Source: CAYMFD01 sp964389475
GTDB lineage: Bacteria; Bacteroidota; Bacteroidia; Chitinophagales; Saprospiraceae
Direction of reading: 5' to 3'
Assembly: GCA_964389475.1 (NCBI GenBank)
Contig: CAYMFD010000171.1
Span: 1 to 5,370 of the forward strand
Length of the DNA stretch: 5,370 nucleotides
Shown piece after piece: positions 1 to 5,370 of the stretch (the stretch's first letter is position 1; each line of letters starts with the position of its first letter). The notes under the pieces were generated by a model. That model saw only the letters and a program-made list of their open reading frames with translations, had not been told where the DNA came from and made no database searches. The translations under genes were made by a program, and so were the position numbers.

Positions 1-384
1 GCCCAGGGCCTCAAGCGTCACAGCTTGTGCTTTTATTTTACACTTAATGATAAATTGCCACAATCTTTTTTTGGTAGGCTTGGTGAGGCTAAGTTGCTCT
101 ATGGTACGTCTATGTGTGATGTAATGAGCATCCAATGGGAGGCTGCAGGCAACGGGTAGGTGTTTACTGTCGCTAAATATGGTAGCAACATTGTTACTGG
201 CAAGTACTGCCAATAGTTGAGAGGTAAGTGTTACCTGCGGATGATCAATGACAACTGTGTGTAAGTCCTCTATTGGAGTCTGGATATCTTCTCCGTGCTT
301 ATCTTGACCGAAAGATGCGACTAACTGCCCTAGCTTAGTAGATAGGTATGCCGATTTTCCAATGTAGATATACCGTTTGCGCAT
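1..384 (-). CDS. cas1: Cas1 integrase of a type II CRISPR system, N-terminal 128 codons (partial at window edge)
   Basis: Cas1, with Cas2, is the integrase that inserts new spacers into the CRISPR array. The ATG at 384-382 opens a frame that stays open to the window edge. The product starts MRKRYIYIGKSAYLSTKLGQ. Around residues 30-50 it has the type II Cas1 segment EDIQTPIEDLHTVVIDHPQV, then LLAVLASNNVATIFSDSKHLP near 58-78 and LTKPTKKRLWQFIIKCKIKA near 99-118. These are the beta-rich N-terminal domain and the start of the helical domain. The family is about 300 aa, so more than half is missing. The catalytic Glu/His/acidic residues lie in the missing C-terminal part and cannot be checked. 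It follows cas9 on the same strand after a 73-bp gap with no terminator hairpin, so the two are probably co-transcribed. A weak AGGG lies 10 nt before the ATG. Identity is secure from motifs; intactness is unknown. Confidence 0.95.
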   Translation of the reverse strand, partial: MRKRYIYIGKSAYLSTKLGQLVASFGQDKHGEDIQTPIEDLHTVVIDHPQVTLTSQLLAVLASNNVATIFSDSKHLPVACSLPLDAHYITHRRTIEQLSLTKPTKKRLWQFIIKCKIKAQAVTLEALG

Positions 385-457
385 GCTATCATAACCCTAT
401 GTGGACGCCTGATAATTCCTTACTTTAGTGGTATTTGTTGTATTAAAAATGTAATAA
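385..457 (-). other. cas9-cas1 intergenic spacer
   Basis: This 73-bp AT-rich spacer separates the cas9 TAA stop from the cas1 ATG. I see no hairpin followed by a U-run, so nothing suggests termination between the genes. The only ribosome-binding candidate is AGGG at 398-395, 10 nt before the cas1 start, which is weak. An operon is the simplest reading. Confidence 0.6.
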
Positions 458-3400
458 TTATGTTAAATTTACTATTTGTCCTGTTATTGATACTTTGAAG
501 TCTATGTTTTCTATTGCTGCATTTAAGTTGGTGTGGCTTCGATGGCGTAATGGATGATATTCGGAAAGGCTGAACTCCCCCTTCTTTCTCTTTAGTAGGG
601 AGCTTGGACTCGCAATCATAGCATGTTTAAGCATGATCTCACCAACAGGATTAGAGCCTTGCATATAGCTACTTATTCCAATGACTACATAAAGCCTTTT
701 TAATAACTCAGTATCATTGTCCCAGTTGATCGTGTCAGTGTCCTTACTTTTTAGAATTAGCATAGTGCCTCTTTTAATTACTCCGGTCAAGGGTAGTATA
801 TGCTCCTTTCCTCTACTTACGACACTTAAAGTATCACTCACAATACCCGTAACTTTAAAGTCGTTATGTCGATAATAGGTCGCTGCATCCATGAGTGAGA
901 TCACCTGCATACCGCGCTTTTTACCATCATCACTACGGTATAGTGCCATGCAGTAGTTACTTTCATTTTTGACTAGTACTTGTTCTCTAGCCTCAATCTT
1001 TGCAGGATATGGGTTTCTCTTGAGTTCGATGGGGCTCTTAACATCATTGGCGAAGACCCTTACTGCCTTTATTTTTCGCTGGAGTCCATTTTGGTGCAGT
1101 TGTTTTATACCCCCTTCTCTTATTATTTCAAGTATCTGTGCCTTCCAGTGGTTACTATCTGGTAGCAGTCGCAGGGCATCTTCTTCCGACTTGATTTCGT
1201 TAATATTCTTCTTACCTTCTATGGTTTTAATTTGGAGAACTTGCTGGACTAGATGTTCTTGGCTTTTAATCTCCGACAACCCACTGGCAATAATCTGTTG
1301 TGCTAGGTTTTGATCGACTATATTTTTTAAATCCTTAAGCTCTAGAGTGGTCACTTTTTTCCGATATGCGTACCTTACTTTACCATCATTATTCACAATT
1401 GCTCTATAGTGAGTTTCTTTGTGCAATTTGCCACGGACTCCTTTTCCTTGTTTAAATGTTTGTTTTCCTCCTGCTTTAACAGTGAAACCGCCTCTCTTAA
1501 GTCGTTTTTTAGTCTGGCGAAAGGTGCGATCTAGATCATGATGATATATGAGTACTTCATTTTCATAGTTCTTCAAGTCCTCTGTCACGGTATCCCATGG
1601 CTTATCAATTTTCAGCTTTTTAACTGACACCGCGTAGTCATAGTGCTCTACTTCTCTATACGCCTGACTGATCTGATCGTACAGCATAGATAGACCACAT
1701 CTGTCACTAGTCACCATGCAGGTAAGTAGTGCTGCATCTACGGCATGATGACTGTGCTTACTGCGATCCTTGGTATCATCTATCACATTCCATGCCTTGC
1801 CTAGGACATTGGTCAGTCCCCCCTTGAAGCTATATACACGCTTAAAGTAGGATTTGAGATATGCGATGCTATAACGAGTGATCATTTGCGTATCTCTAAG
1901 TTGGCTATTTTTCCATCTTGATGATATCTCAGTTATTGTGAAGGTGGCCATCTTTTCTTTCCAATAGTCTTTTTCCATCTTGGCTAGATGGTATCGTTGT
2001 ATTGCACGGTCTTTAGCTTCTGGGTCACTAGTGTTTTCTTTTCTGCGTTTAGCAACCCTGAACGCTTTGTCTGCAGCCTCTAGTCGAGGTCCATAAGTAT
2101 GATCTACTGTGTTTTTTATTGAATTAGGCCAGTTGCTAGTCTCTGCTTCATAATTGGGGCACTCAGTCGGTATTTTCTCATCCTTTACTTTACTATTGTA
2201 TGCCTTGTGACATAGCGTGAGATTACTTAGTTCATTATTAAATGTCTTGGATCGCGGTAGGGTATGCTCCAGGTCGAAGTCAGTCCCTTCTATCAGTGCA
2301 GTCAGAGGTATGCTTTTACCAGTGTAAAGACATGTTCTGTCTTGTTCTAGCCATAGCCTATACTTTTTGACCCACCTGCTATCTGGCTTACTTACTCCTG
2401 CTTTGATCAGTTCTTGTCTATAACTATCATTTTCCTTCTCTCGATTACGTTGATAGGTCCGTAGTGCTGCTCGGTAGTTAGCAGAGTTAAGCTCTCTTGC
2501 GACCTCCACGACTACTTGAGTGCTACTATATATCTTGCCCTCATGTATGAGTTGGTTAATGAGTTTTTTGAGCATCTGCATCATCCGCATAGCCATCGGG
2601 TTGCGAAAAGAGGAGGTGAAAGGTTCGTCAAGCTTTTCTTCTACTTGTTCATATACGTCGGTCATACTTGGGTGATACAGTAAGTCGTGGTTTTGACTGT
2701 CGGGAAAGTTGTCATTGAGAAAACCTGTAACAACCTCCATCAGCCGTAGTGATTTTACATATCTAGGCAGTCGATTTGTAAGTAGCTGTTGTTTGTACAG
2801 CGTCTCGGCATACTCTGCTAGATCACGAGTTGTCGTGCCTACGGCGTCATGCACGTCACGAGTATCGTTGTCATCGTATGGATAGTCAGGCCCTCCTTCC
2901 CCTTTTTCCATTCTAAACTTCTTGATGAGTCCATTAACAACCCTGACCGCACCGTTGTGATTACGCATCTGCTGTAGGGCACCGTCTATTTCTTTTAGTA
3001 TGGTGTCCTCTGCTTTTTTATATCCAGCTCCTAGTAACTCCGGTATCTTAGCAAGGAAGACAGCGTCCTGATGTAGATACCCCTTCCGTAAGAAGTAGTT
3101 AATGTTTTCCATGGCTTTTTTGGACAGGTTACTAAAACCAGCCGCTAACTTAACCTTTGCAAATTTGGTCAGCTCGTCACCAGTTAGGCTCAAGTGCTTA
3201 GCTCCCCACAGTCGTAGGTATTGCTCATCCGTTGCTGCGTACCATATATGCCAGATATCTTCATAGGTGAGTCTTTGGTGTGTCCACGTCCTCCAGTCTA
3301 TTCCGAGAAATTGTGTCAGATAGTTTATGGTTCTACTTGCTTTTATTTTGGTGTCCTCGTCATAATTGATCTGGATATGATCACCGTACGTATCCCTGAG

Positions 3401-4324
3401 TAGTTTTAACCACTTAATCATTGTGAAATCTGTAGCCCGATATGTAGCTTCTAGCAGTTGCGTTCGGTCATTATCTGTTAAGCTGATGATAGCATCACCG
3501 TTTACTACTTTTAAATTGTTGATAAGGCTAAGACTCCGGTACTCTTCAGCACATGGCCGACTAAGTGGAGATTTAGTCTTTTTGGGTTCAAATCTACAGT
3601 TACCGAGTAGGCCCTTTTGTGATCTTAAGTCTCGTTGATCGTATATGATCTCTCTCAGCATAGCTTTTTCCTTAGCGCTTAGCTTTTGATGAGACATGAT
3701 TTTATCATATTCTTGCTCGTAGGTCTGTCGCAAGGTATATCGTCCACGTATGCGATCAGTAGCCTGATGGGGGTCTATACCTGCGAAATACTCACCGTAG
3801 GTACGGTTACCAATTTGTTCACTTAACTCATTGATCGCGGATAAGACTTTTCCGGTTTCGTCTGCTGACGATTGGTCCTTACGATTACTGTTATACCCAC
3901 GTCGTTGGTTGAGATGGTAGAGGACTCGACCTAGTTCGTGAGGCTCAAGAGCTTGGCTAGTACCAGTTTTTCTGAGTTGATACGGATCTTGACTTATCCA
4001 GTCCATCCACTCTTGGGATATAGGAGGATGGCCTTTTTGCCTCCATAGTAGGACTTCGGCATCATCTATCGGGCACATTTCAAGTCTTATCAAGGCCCTC
4101 AATAGCTTGATGCGTCTACGGCGAAATCTATCGTACTGTCGTCGCAACTGCCTATTACTGGTCCTCTCAGCTGCTAGTGAGTACTCTACATTCTTTTCCT
4201 CTCCTACACCTTTTGGGAAGATGACGACGCCTTTGTCAGTAATCTGATTGCCATTTGTTATATCTAGGTCACGTAGAGCCCAGCCTAGGCTGGCTGTCCC
4301 AAGGTCTATCCCAAGTACTTGCAT
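458..4324 (-). CDS. cas9: Cas9 endonuclease, large type II-C form (1288 aa)
   Basis: Cas9 is the crRNA:tracrRNA-guided DNA endonuclease of type II CRISPR systems. The start is firm: an in-frame TGA lies six codons upstream, and ATG places the RuvC-I motif GIDLGTASLGWA at residues 5-16 with catalytic D7. The arginine-rich bridge helix spans about 56-83 (SNRQLRRQYDRFRRRRIKLL). The REC lobe follows, with ELGRVLYHLNQRRGYNSNRK at 130-149, and runs to about 595. RuvC-II is VVVEVAREL (604-612, E607). The HNH core is DLEHTLPRSKTF (684-695), with H687 as general base and N710 in the position of the conserved metal-ligand Asn; E686 stands where many Cas9s have Asp. RuvC-III is HSHHAVDAALL (857-867, H860 and D863). 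A conserved RGKLHKET (964-971) precedes the WED/PAM-interacting region that fills the C-terminus. All nuclease residues are present and I see no frameshift, so it looks active. At 1288 aa it is longer than the compact II-C enzymes (about 1000-1100 aa) and recalls Bacteroidota Cas9s. No clear Shine-Dalgarno precedes it. Subtype rests on the cas1 position and sequence style. Confidence 0.98.
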   Translation of the reverse strand: MQVLGIDLGTASLGWALRDLDITNGNQITDKGVVIFPKGVGEEKNVEYSLAAERTSNRQLRRQYDRFRRRRIKLLRALIRLEMCPIDDAEVLLWRQKGHPPISQEWMDWISQDPYQLRKTGTSQALEPHELGRVLYHLNQRRGYNSNRKDQSSADETGKVLSAINELSEQIGNRTYGEYFAGIDPHQATDRIRGRYTLRQTYEQEYDKIMSHQKLSAKEKAMLREIIYDQRDLRSQKGLLGNCRFEPKKTKSPLSRPCAEEYRSLSLINNLKVVNGDAIISLTDNDRTQLLEATYRATDFTMIKWLKLLRDTYGDHIQINYDEDTKIKASRTINYLTQFLGIDWRTWTHQRLTYEDIWHIWYAATDEQYLRLWGAKHLSLTGDELTKFAKVKLAAGFSNLSKKAMENINYFLRKGYLHQDAVFLAKIPELLGAGYKKAEDTILKEIDGALQQMRNHNGAVRVVNGLIKKFRMEKGEGGPDYPYDDNDTRDVHDAVGTTTRDLAEYAETLYKQQLLTNRLPRYVKSLRLMEVVTGFLNDNFPDSQNHDLLYHPSMTDVYEQVEEKLDEPFTSSFRNPMAMRMMQMLKKLINQLIHEGKIYSSTQVVVEVARELNSANYRAALRTYQRNREKENDSYRQELIKAGVSKPDSRWVKKYRLWLEQDRTCLYTGKSIPLTALIEGTDFDLEHTLPRSKTFNNELSNLTLCHKAYNSKVKDEKIPTECPNYEAETSNWPNSIKNTVDHTYGPRLEAADKAFRVAKRRKENTSDPEAKDRAIQRYHLAKMEKDYWKEKMATFTITEISSRWKNSQLRDTQMITRYSIAYLKSYFKRVYSFKGGLTNVLGKAWNVIDDTKDRSKHSHHAVDAALLTCMVTSDRCGLSMLYDQISQAYREVEHYDYAVSVKKLKIDKPWDTVTEDLKNYENEVLIYHHDLDRTFRQTKKRLKRGGFTVKAGGKQTFKQGKGVRGKLHKETHYRAIVNNDGKVRYAYRKKVTTLELKDLKNIVDQNLAQQIIASGLSEIKSQEHLVQQVLQIKTIEGKKNINEIKSEEDALRLLPDSNHWKAQILEIIREGGIKQLHQNGLQRKIKAVRVFANDVKSPIELKRNPYPAKIEAREQVLVKNESNYCMALYRSDDGKKRGMQVISLMDAATYYRHNDFKVTGIVSDTLSVVSRGKEHILPLTGVIKRGTMLILKSKDTDTINWDNDTELLKRLYVVIGISSYMQGSNPVGEIMLKHAMIASPSSLLKRKKGEFSLSEYHPLRHRSHTNLNAAIENIDFKVSITGQIVNLT

Positions 4325-4505
4325 ATGTTTGCCGTATTGTCAATTGAATACTCTAAAATATGGATTTTGTGGATAATTAAATCATTTTACCTATTACTGC
4401 ATCCTCAAATTGAAATGATACAAGAACTAGTAGCCAATTTCAGTGTTAGGCTATCGTTGAAAGAGAGGCGACATTTACTACCATAAACGTGCTACGAACC
4501 TTCAT
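4325..4505 (-). promoter_or_regulatory. cas9 upstream leader/promoter region
   Basis: These 181 bp lie between the putative tracrRNA terminator and the cas9 start, so the cas9 promoter should be here unless transcription reads through. The part nearest cas9 is AT-rich. The best -10 candidate I see is TAAAAT on the minus strand at 4389-4384, but no good -35 sits 16-18 nt upstream of it. A TTGACA occurs at about 4342-4337, too close to the ATG to serve as a -35 for a leadered transcript. A 7-bp inverted repeat, ATCATTT (4381-4387) with AAATGAT (4413-4419), surrounds the region and could be an operator. The cas9 ATG is preceded by GGCAAACAT, with no Shine-Dalgarno. The promoter's location is inferred from layout rather than from a clear consensus. 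Confidence 0.35.
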
Positions 4506-4537
4506 GAAATAAAATGACCCCAACCGAAGCCAGGGTC
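4506..4537 (-). terminator. Intrinsic terminator of the putative tracrRNA
   Basis: On the minus strand, GACCC UGGC UUCG GUUG GGGUC forms a 9-bp stem (three G-U wobbles) closed by a UUCG tetraloop. It is followed at once by AUUUUAUUUC. This is a classic Rho-independent terminator, and it separates the upstream RNA from the cas9 leader. The plus-strand version has three C-A mismatches and no U-tract, which fixes the orientation. Confidence 0.82.
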
Positions 4538-4578
4538 TAGGATTTCTCCTGCGGGCATTAACTGCCCTTGTTGGAGTA

Positions 4579-4618
4579 TGCTGATGATGTAAAGATAGTA
4601 ATCTCTACATCATCAGCA
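4579..4618 (-). repeat. Perfectly nested 40-nt inverted repeat overlapping the anti-repeat
   Basis: TGCTGATGATGTA (4579-4591 on plus) pairs with TACATCATCAGCA (4606-4618). After a single A/C mismatch, AGAT pairs with ATCT around an AGTA loop, giving 13 + 4 bp in 40 nt. No U-tract follows on either strand, so it is not a normal intrinsic terminator. Its cas9-proximal arm is the upper part of the proposed anti-repeat. The other arm therefore looks like a piece of the CRISPR repeat attached to the tracrRNA 5' end. Confidence 0.85.
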
Positions 4619-4625
4619 GGTACGG

Positions 4626-4784
4626 TCAGCAATCGCAGCCATCCGTATACAACCACATGACCATCTTTCCATCTTGCTTAGGCAATCGAGTACCAGCTGC
4701 AAAATAATGTGAACAGTTAGGGCGATACATCGTCCTGTAACAACCTGATCTGGGACAGGTAGACCCACTGTAAAGATTACTCAT
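4626..4784 (-). CDS. Small cysteine-rich protein, 52 aa, with CPxSGxY and GxxLP motifs
   Basis: This short ORF starts at an ATG with an in-frame TAA four codons upstream, so no earlier start is available, and ends with TGA. The product is hydrophilic, with no signal peptide or membrane segment. Residues 7-16 read GSTCPRSGCY, a YFAAGTRLP segment follows at 27-35, then MVMWLY at 41-46. Cysteines lie at 10, 15, 24, 50 and 52, with His26. From memory, the pattern (G-x-T-C/A-P-x-S-G-x-Y, then G-x-x-L-P, then a late aromatic strand) recalls small YjzC-like proteins of unknown function, with Cys and His that could bind zinc. That resemblance is inference. The ORF is on the cas9 strand, ends 7 nt before the tracrRNA hairpin, and has no Shine-Dalgarno. 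It could be an unrelated neighbour, a component of the locus, or a chance frame; the ordered motifs favour a real protein. No function is assigned. Confidence 0.5.
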   Translation of the reverse strand: MSNLYSGSTCPRSGCYRTMYRPNCSHYFAAGTRLPKQDGKMVMWLYTDGCDC

Positions 4785-4814
4785 TACAAAGTTTTAAAAA
4801 ATTAAGAAATGAGT
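4779..4814. repeat. Inverted repeat at the start of the small ORF
   Basis: ACTCATT (4779-4785) and AATGAGT (4808-4814) form a 7-bp inverted repeat around an A/T-rich 22-nt centre. The left arm contains the start codon of the 52-codon ORF on the minus strand. The right arm contains an ATG of a short plus-strand frame. It could be an operator, or a hairpin over the start codon. Chance is also possible. Confidence 0.35.
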
Positions 4815-4856
4815 CTATCTTGCAACTGCGGACGCAACGCAGGAGGGTTGATAGAC
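4813..4856 (-). promoter_or_regulatory. Two-stem structured element upstream of the small ORF
   Basis: GTCTATC (4813-4819) pairs with GATAGAC (4850-4856), enclosing a second stem CTGCG (4826-4830) with CGCAG (4838-4842). On the minus strand the element ends 28 nt before the ATG of the 52-codon ORF and is followed by a U-rich stretch with a run of six U at 4801-4796. It could be a leader element, a weak terminator of an upstream minus-strand transcript, or chance. It matches no riboswitch class I recognise. Confidence 0.3.
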
Positions 4857-4895
4857 CTAGGTTTGTCACCCTCTACTTTTAGAAGGTTCAATTAC

Positions 4896-4954
4896 AGCAG
4901 ACTACAGCTAGCACGTAAACTCACAGTGTTATCAATGTGAGGCTTACAGCTGCT
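4896..4954. repeat. Imperfect long hairpin
   Basis: Nested pairings occur around a 10-nt loop (4926-4935): CTCACA/TGTGAG (4920-4925 with 4936-4941), GTAA/TTAC (4915-4918 with 4944-4947), AGCT/AGCT (4906-4909 with 4948-4951), and AGC/GCT (4896-4898 with 4952-4954). The bulges are mostly on the left side. There is no adjacent U-run on either strand. The function is unknown. Confidence 0.4.
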
Positions 4955-4991
4955 ACAAATATAGCAATAAAAGGGTATATAGCACGTAAAC
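4909..4991 (+). repeat. Pair of 12-bp direct repeats TAGCACGTAAAC
   Basis: Identical copies lie at 4909-4920 and 4980-4991, 71 bp apart. The 8-bp core TAGCACGT occurs once more in inverted orientation at 4487-4494, between the tracrRNA terminator and cas9. The flanks of the two copies do not match, so this is not a CRISPR repeat. A regulator-binding site is possible. Confidence 0.45.
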
Positions 4992-5370
4992 ATATAATTT
5001 AACGAGATTACCAGAAGCGGAAGCGTTAATGAGTGAACTTCCTGGTCAATCTAATCAGACTACGGCACTCTCAGGCCATCAAAATTATGATAAAGATTGT
5101 CGGAGGGCTCTATACTAGACGAGGCTTACCTGCTTGGTCTGGCGATGTTGGTGACTGAGTGGTATGCAGTCGAAGAGACGATCGGTAGCAGGCTCACAGG
5201 TTGCTGGGGTGGTCATCGAAGACGGCATTATCGGCAACTTAAAATTGTCCTAGACATCTGGATAGTTCCGTAACTGGGGGCGGTGCTTATGTGTACGAGG
5301 ATACTTAACTATTGTAGGCCTTCGCTCTACCCACCTGTCATAAACATACAGACCCATGCAACCAGGTAAG

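Larger units (their letters stand above)
4506..4618 (-). ncRNA. Putative tracrRNA
   Basis: The tracrRNA pairs with the crRNA repeat and loads it into Cas9. Read on the minus strand, the element has a putative anti-repeat ending UACUCCAAC (4578-4570), then AAGG, the same junction seen after the anti-repeat of Neisseria-type II-C tracrRNAs. Three tightly packed hairpins follow: GGGCA-GUUAA-UGCCC (4567-4553), AGGA-GAAA-UCCU (4550-4539), and a 9-bp stem with a C(UUCG)G tetraloop (4537-4516). Only 1-2 nt separate the hairpins. The last stem uses G-U wobbles that become C-A mismatches on the other strand, so the RNA is transcribed from the minus strand. Its position directly upstream of cas9 and in the same direction supports the call. 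The CRISPR repeat is not in the window, so the predicted repeat start GTTGGAGTATG cannot be confirmed. The 5' end is uncertain: the RNA could begin at about 4618 or higher, or inside the hairpin near 4595. Confidence 0.7.
4785..5370. other. Right-hand region without a supported gene
   Basis: I find no CDS, tRNA, rRNA or repeat-spacer array here that I would defend. Both strands hold only short frames. These are a 43-codon plus-strand frame at 4809-4940, a 29-codon one at 5029-5118, a 59-codon open stretch at 5094-5270 whose first ATG is at 5148, and a 39-codon minus-strand frame that enters from the right edge and stops at 5250. The last could be the end of a gene outside the window, but an open run of that length is expected by chance. 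GC rises from the AT-rich part left of about 5000 to roughly half across 5100-5280, which hints at a decayed coding sequence. Confidence 0.5.

Noticed and set aside
969..1313. 114-codon plus-strand frame, and shorter plus-strand frames at 980-1165, 3221-3403 and 3423-3638
   Set aside because: They lie wholly antisense to the cas9 coding sequence, show no recognisable motifs, and are shadows of its codon structure.
4579..4618. Strong hairpin considered as an intrinsic terminator for the small ORF
   Set aside because: No U-tract follows on either strand. The sequence downstream on the minus strand continues into the anti-repeat end and the tracrRNA hairpins.
4809..4940. 43-codon plus-strand ORF starting MSLSCNCGRNAGG
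   Set aside because: It diverges from the 52-codon ORF with only 24 bp between the two start codons, overlaps stems and the long hairpin, has no Shine-Dalgarno and matches no family. Both ORFs are unlikely to be real, and the minus-strand one has better motifs.
4909..4991. 12-bp repeats at 71-bp spacing considered as a degenerate CRISPR array
   Set aside because: The matching stops at 12 bp, flanks differ, there are only two copies, and the repeat does not resemble the anti-repeat of the putative tracrRNA.
5029..5118. 29-codon plus-strand ORF preceded by GGAAG
   Set aside because: It is too short, has no recognisable motif and no supporting neighbours.
5314..5331. Short stem-loop with a TTCG-like loop considered as a tRNA arm or terminator
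   Set aside because: The stem is short and mismatched, no cloverleaf can be assembled around it, and no U-tract follows.
5250..5369. Minus-strand frame entering from the right edge, about 39 codons, as the 3' end of an upstream gene
   Set aside because: An open run of this length from an edge is expected by chance in one of three frames, and I recognise no motif in it.

Overview
The window carries the 5' part of a type II CRISPR-Cas operon on the minus strand. It holds one complete large Cas9 gene (458-4324, 1288 aa) and, 73 bp downstream, the first 128 codons of cas1 (1-384), which runs off the left edge. All supported genes read right to left. The order cas9-cas1, with no other cas gene between them, fits subtype II-C, with cas2 and the repeat-spacer array expected further left. 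No repeat-spacer array is visible here.

Upstream of cas9, at 4506-4618 on the same strand, is a compact structured element that I read as the tracrRNA gene. It has a putative anti-repeat ending in CUCCAAC-AAGG, then three closely packed hairpins (loops GUUAA, GAAA and UUCG). The last hairpin is followed by a U-rich tract and forms an intrinsic terminator. Unusually, the upper part of the anti-repeat lies in a 13+4 bp self-complementary hairpin (4579-4618). The RNA as encoded could therefore fold on itself, like a partial natural single guide or an autoinhibited tracrRNA.

Seven bases before that hairpin ends a 52-codon cysteine-rich ORF (4626-4784, minus), which recalls small proteins with a CPxSGxY...GxxLP pattern. 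The rest of the right side (4785-5370) holds no gene I can support. It has several inverted repeats, a 12-bp direct repeat, and a GC-richer stretch (5094-5270) that may be a decayed coding remnant.

Organism: a mesophilic bacterium of moderate-to-low GC. The Cas9 HNH core (DLEHTLPRSKTF, preceded by CLYTGKSIPL) recalls the large Cas9 proteins of Bacteroidota. Neither cas9 nor the small ORF has a clear Shine-Dalgarno sequence, which also fits that phylum. This assignment is inference from memory.

How the parts would work together: Cas9 binds a crRNA:tracrRNA duplex and cleaves invading DNA with its HNH and RuvC sites. Cas1, with Cas2 outside the window, inserts new spacers. The tracrRNA is encoded immediately upstream in the same direction, with its own terminator separating it from the cas9 leader.
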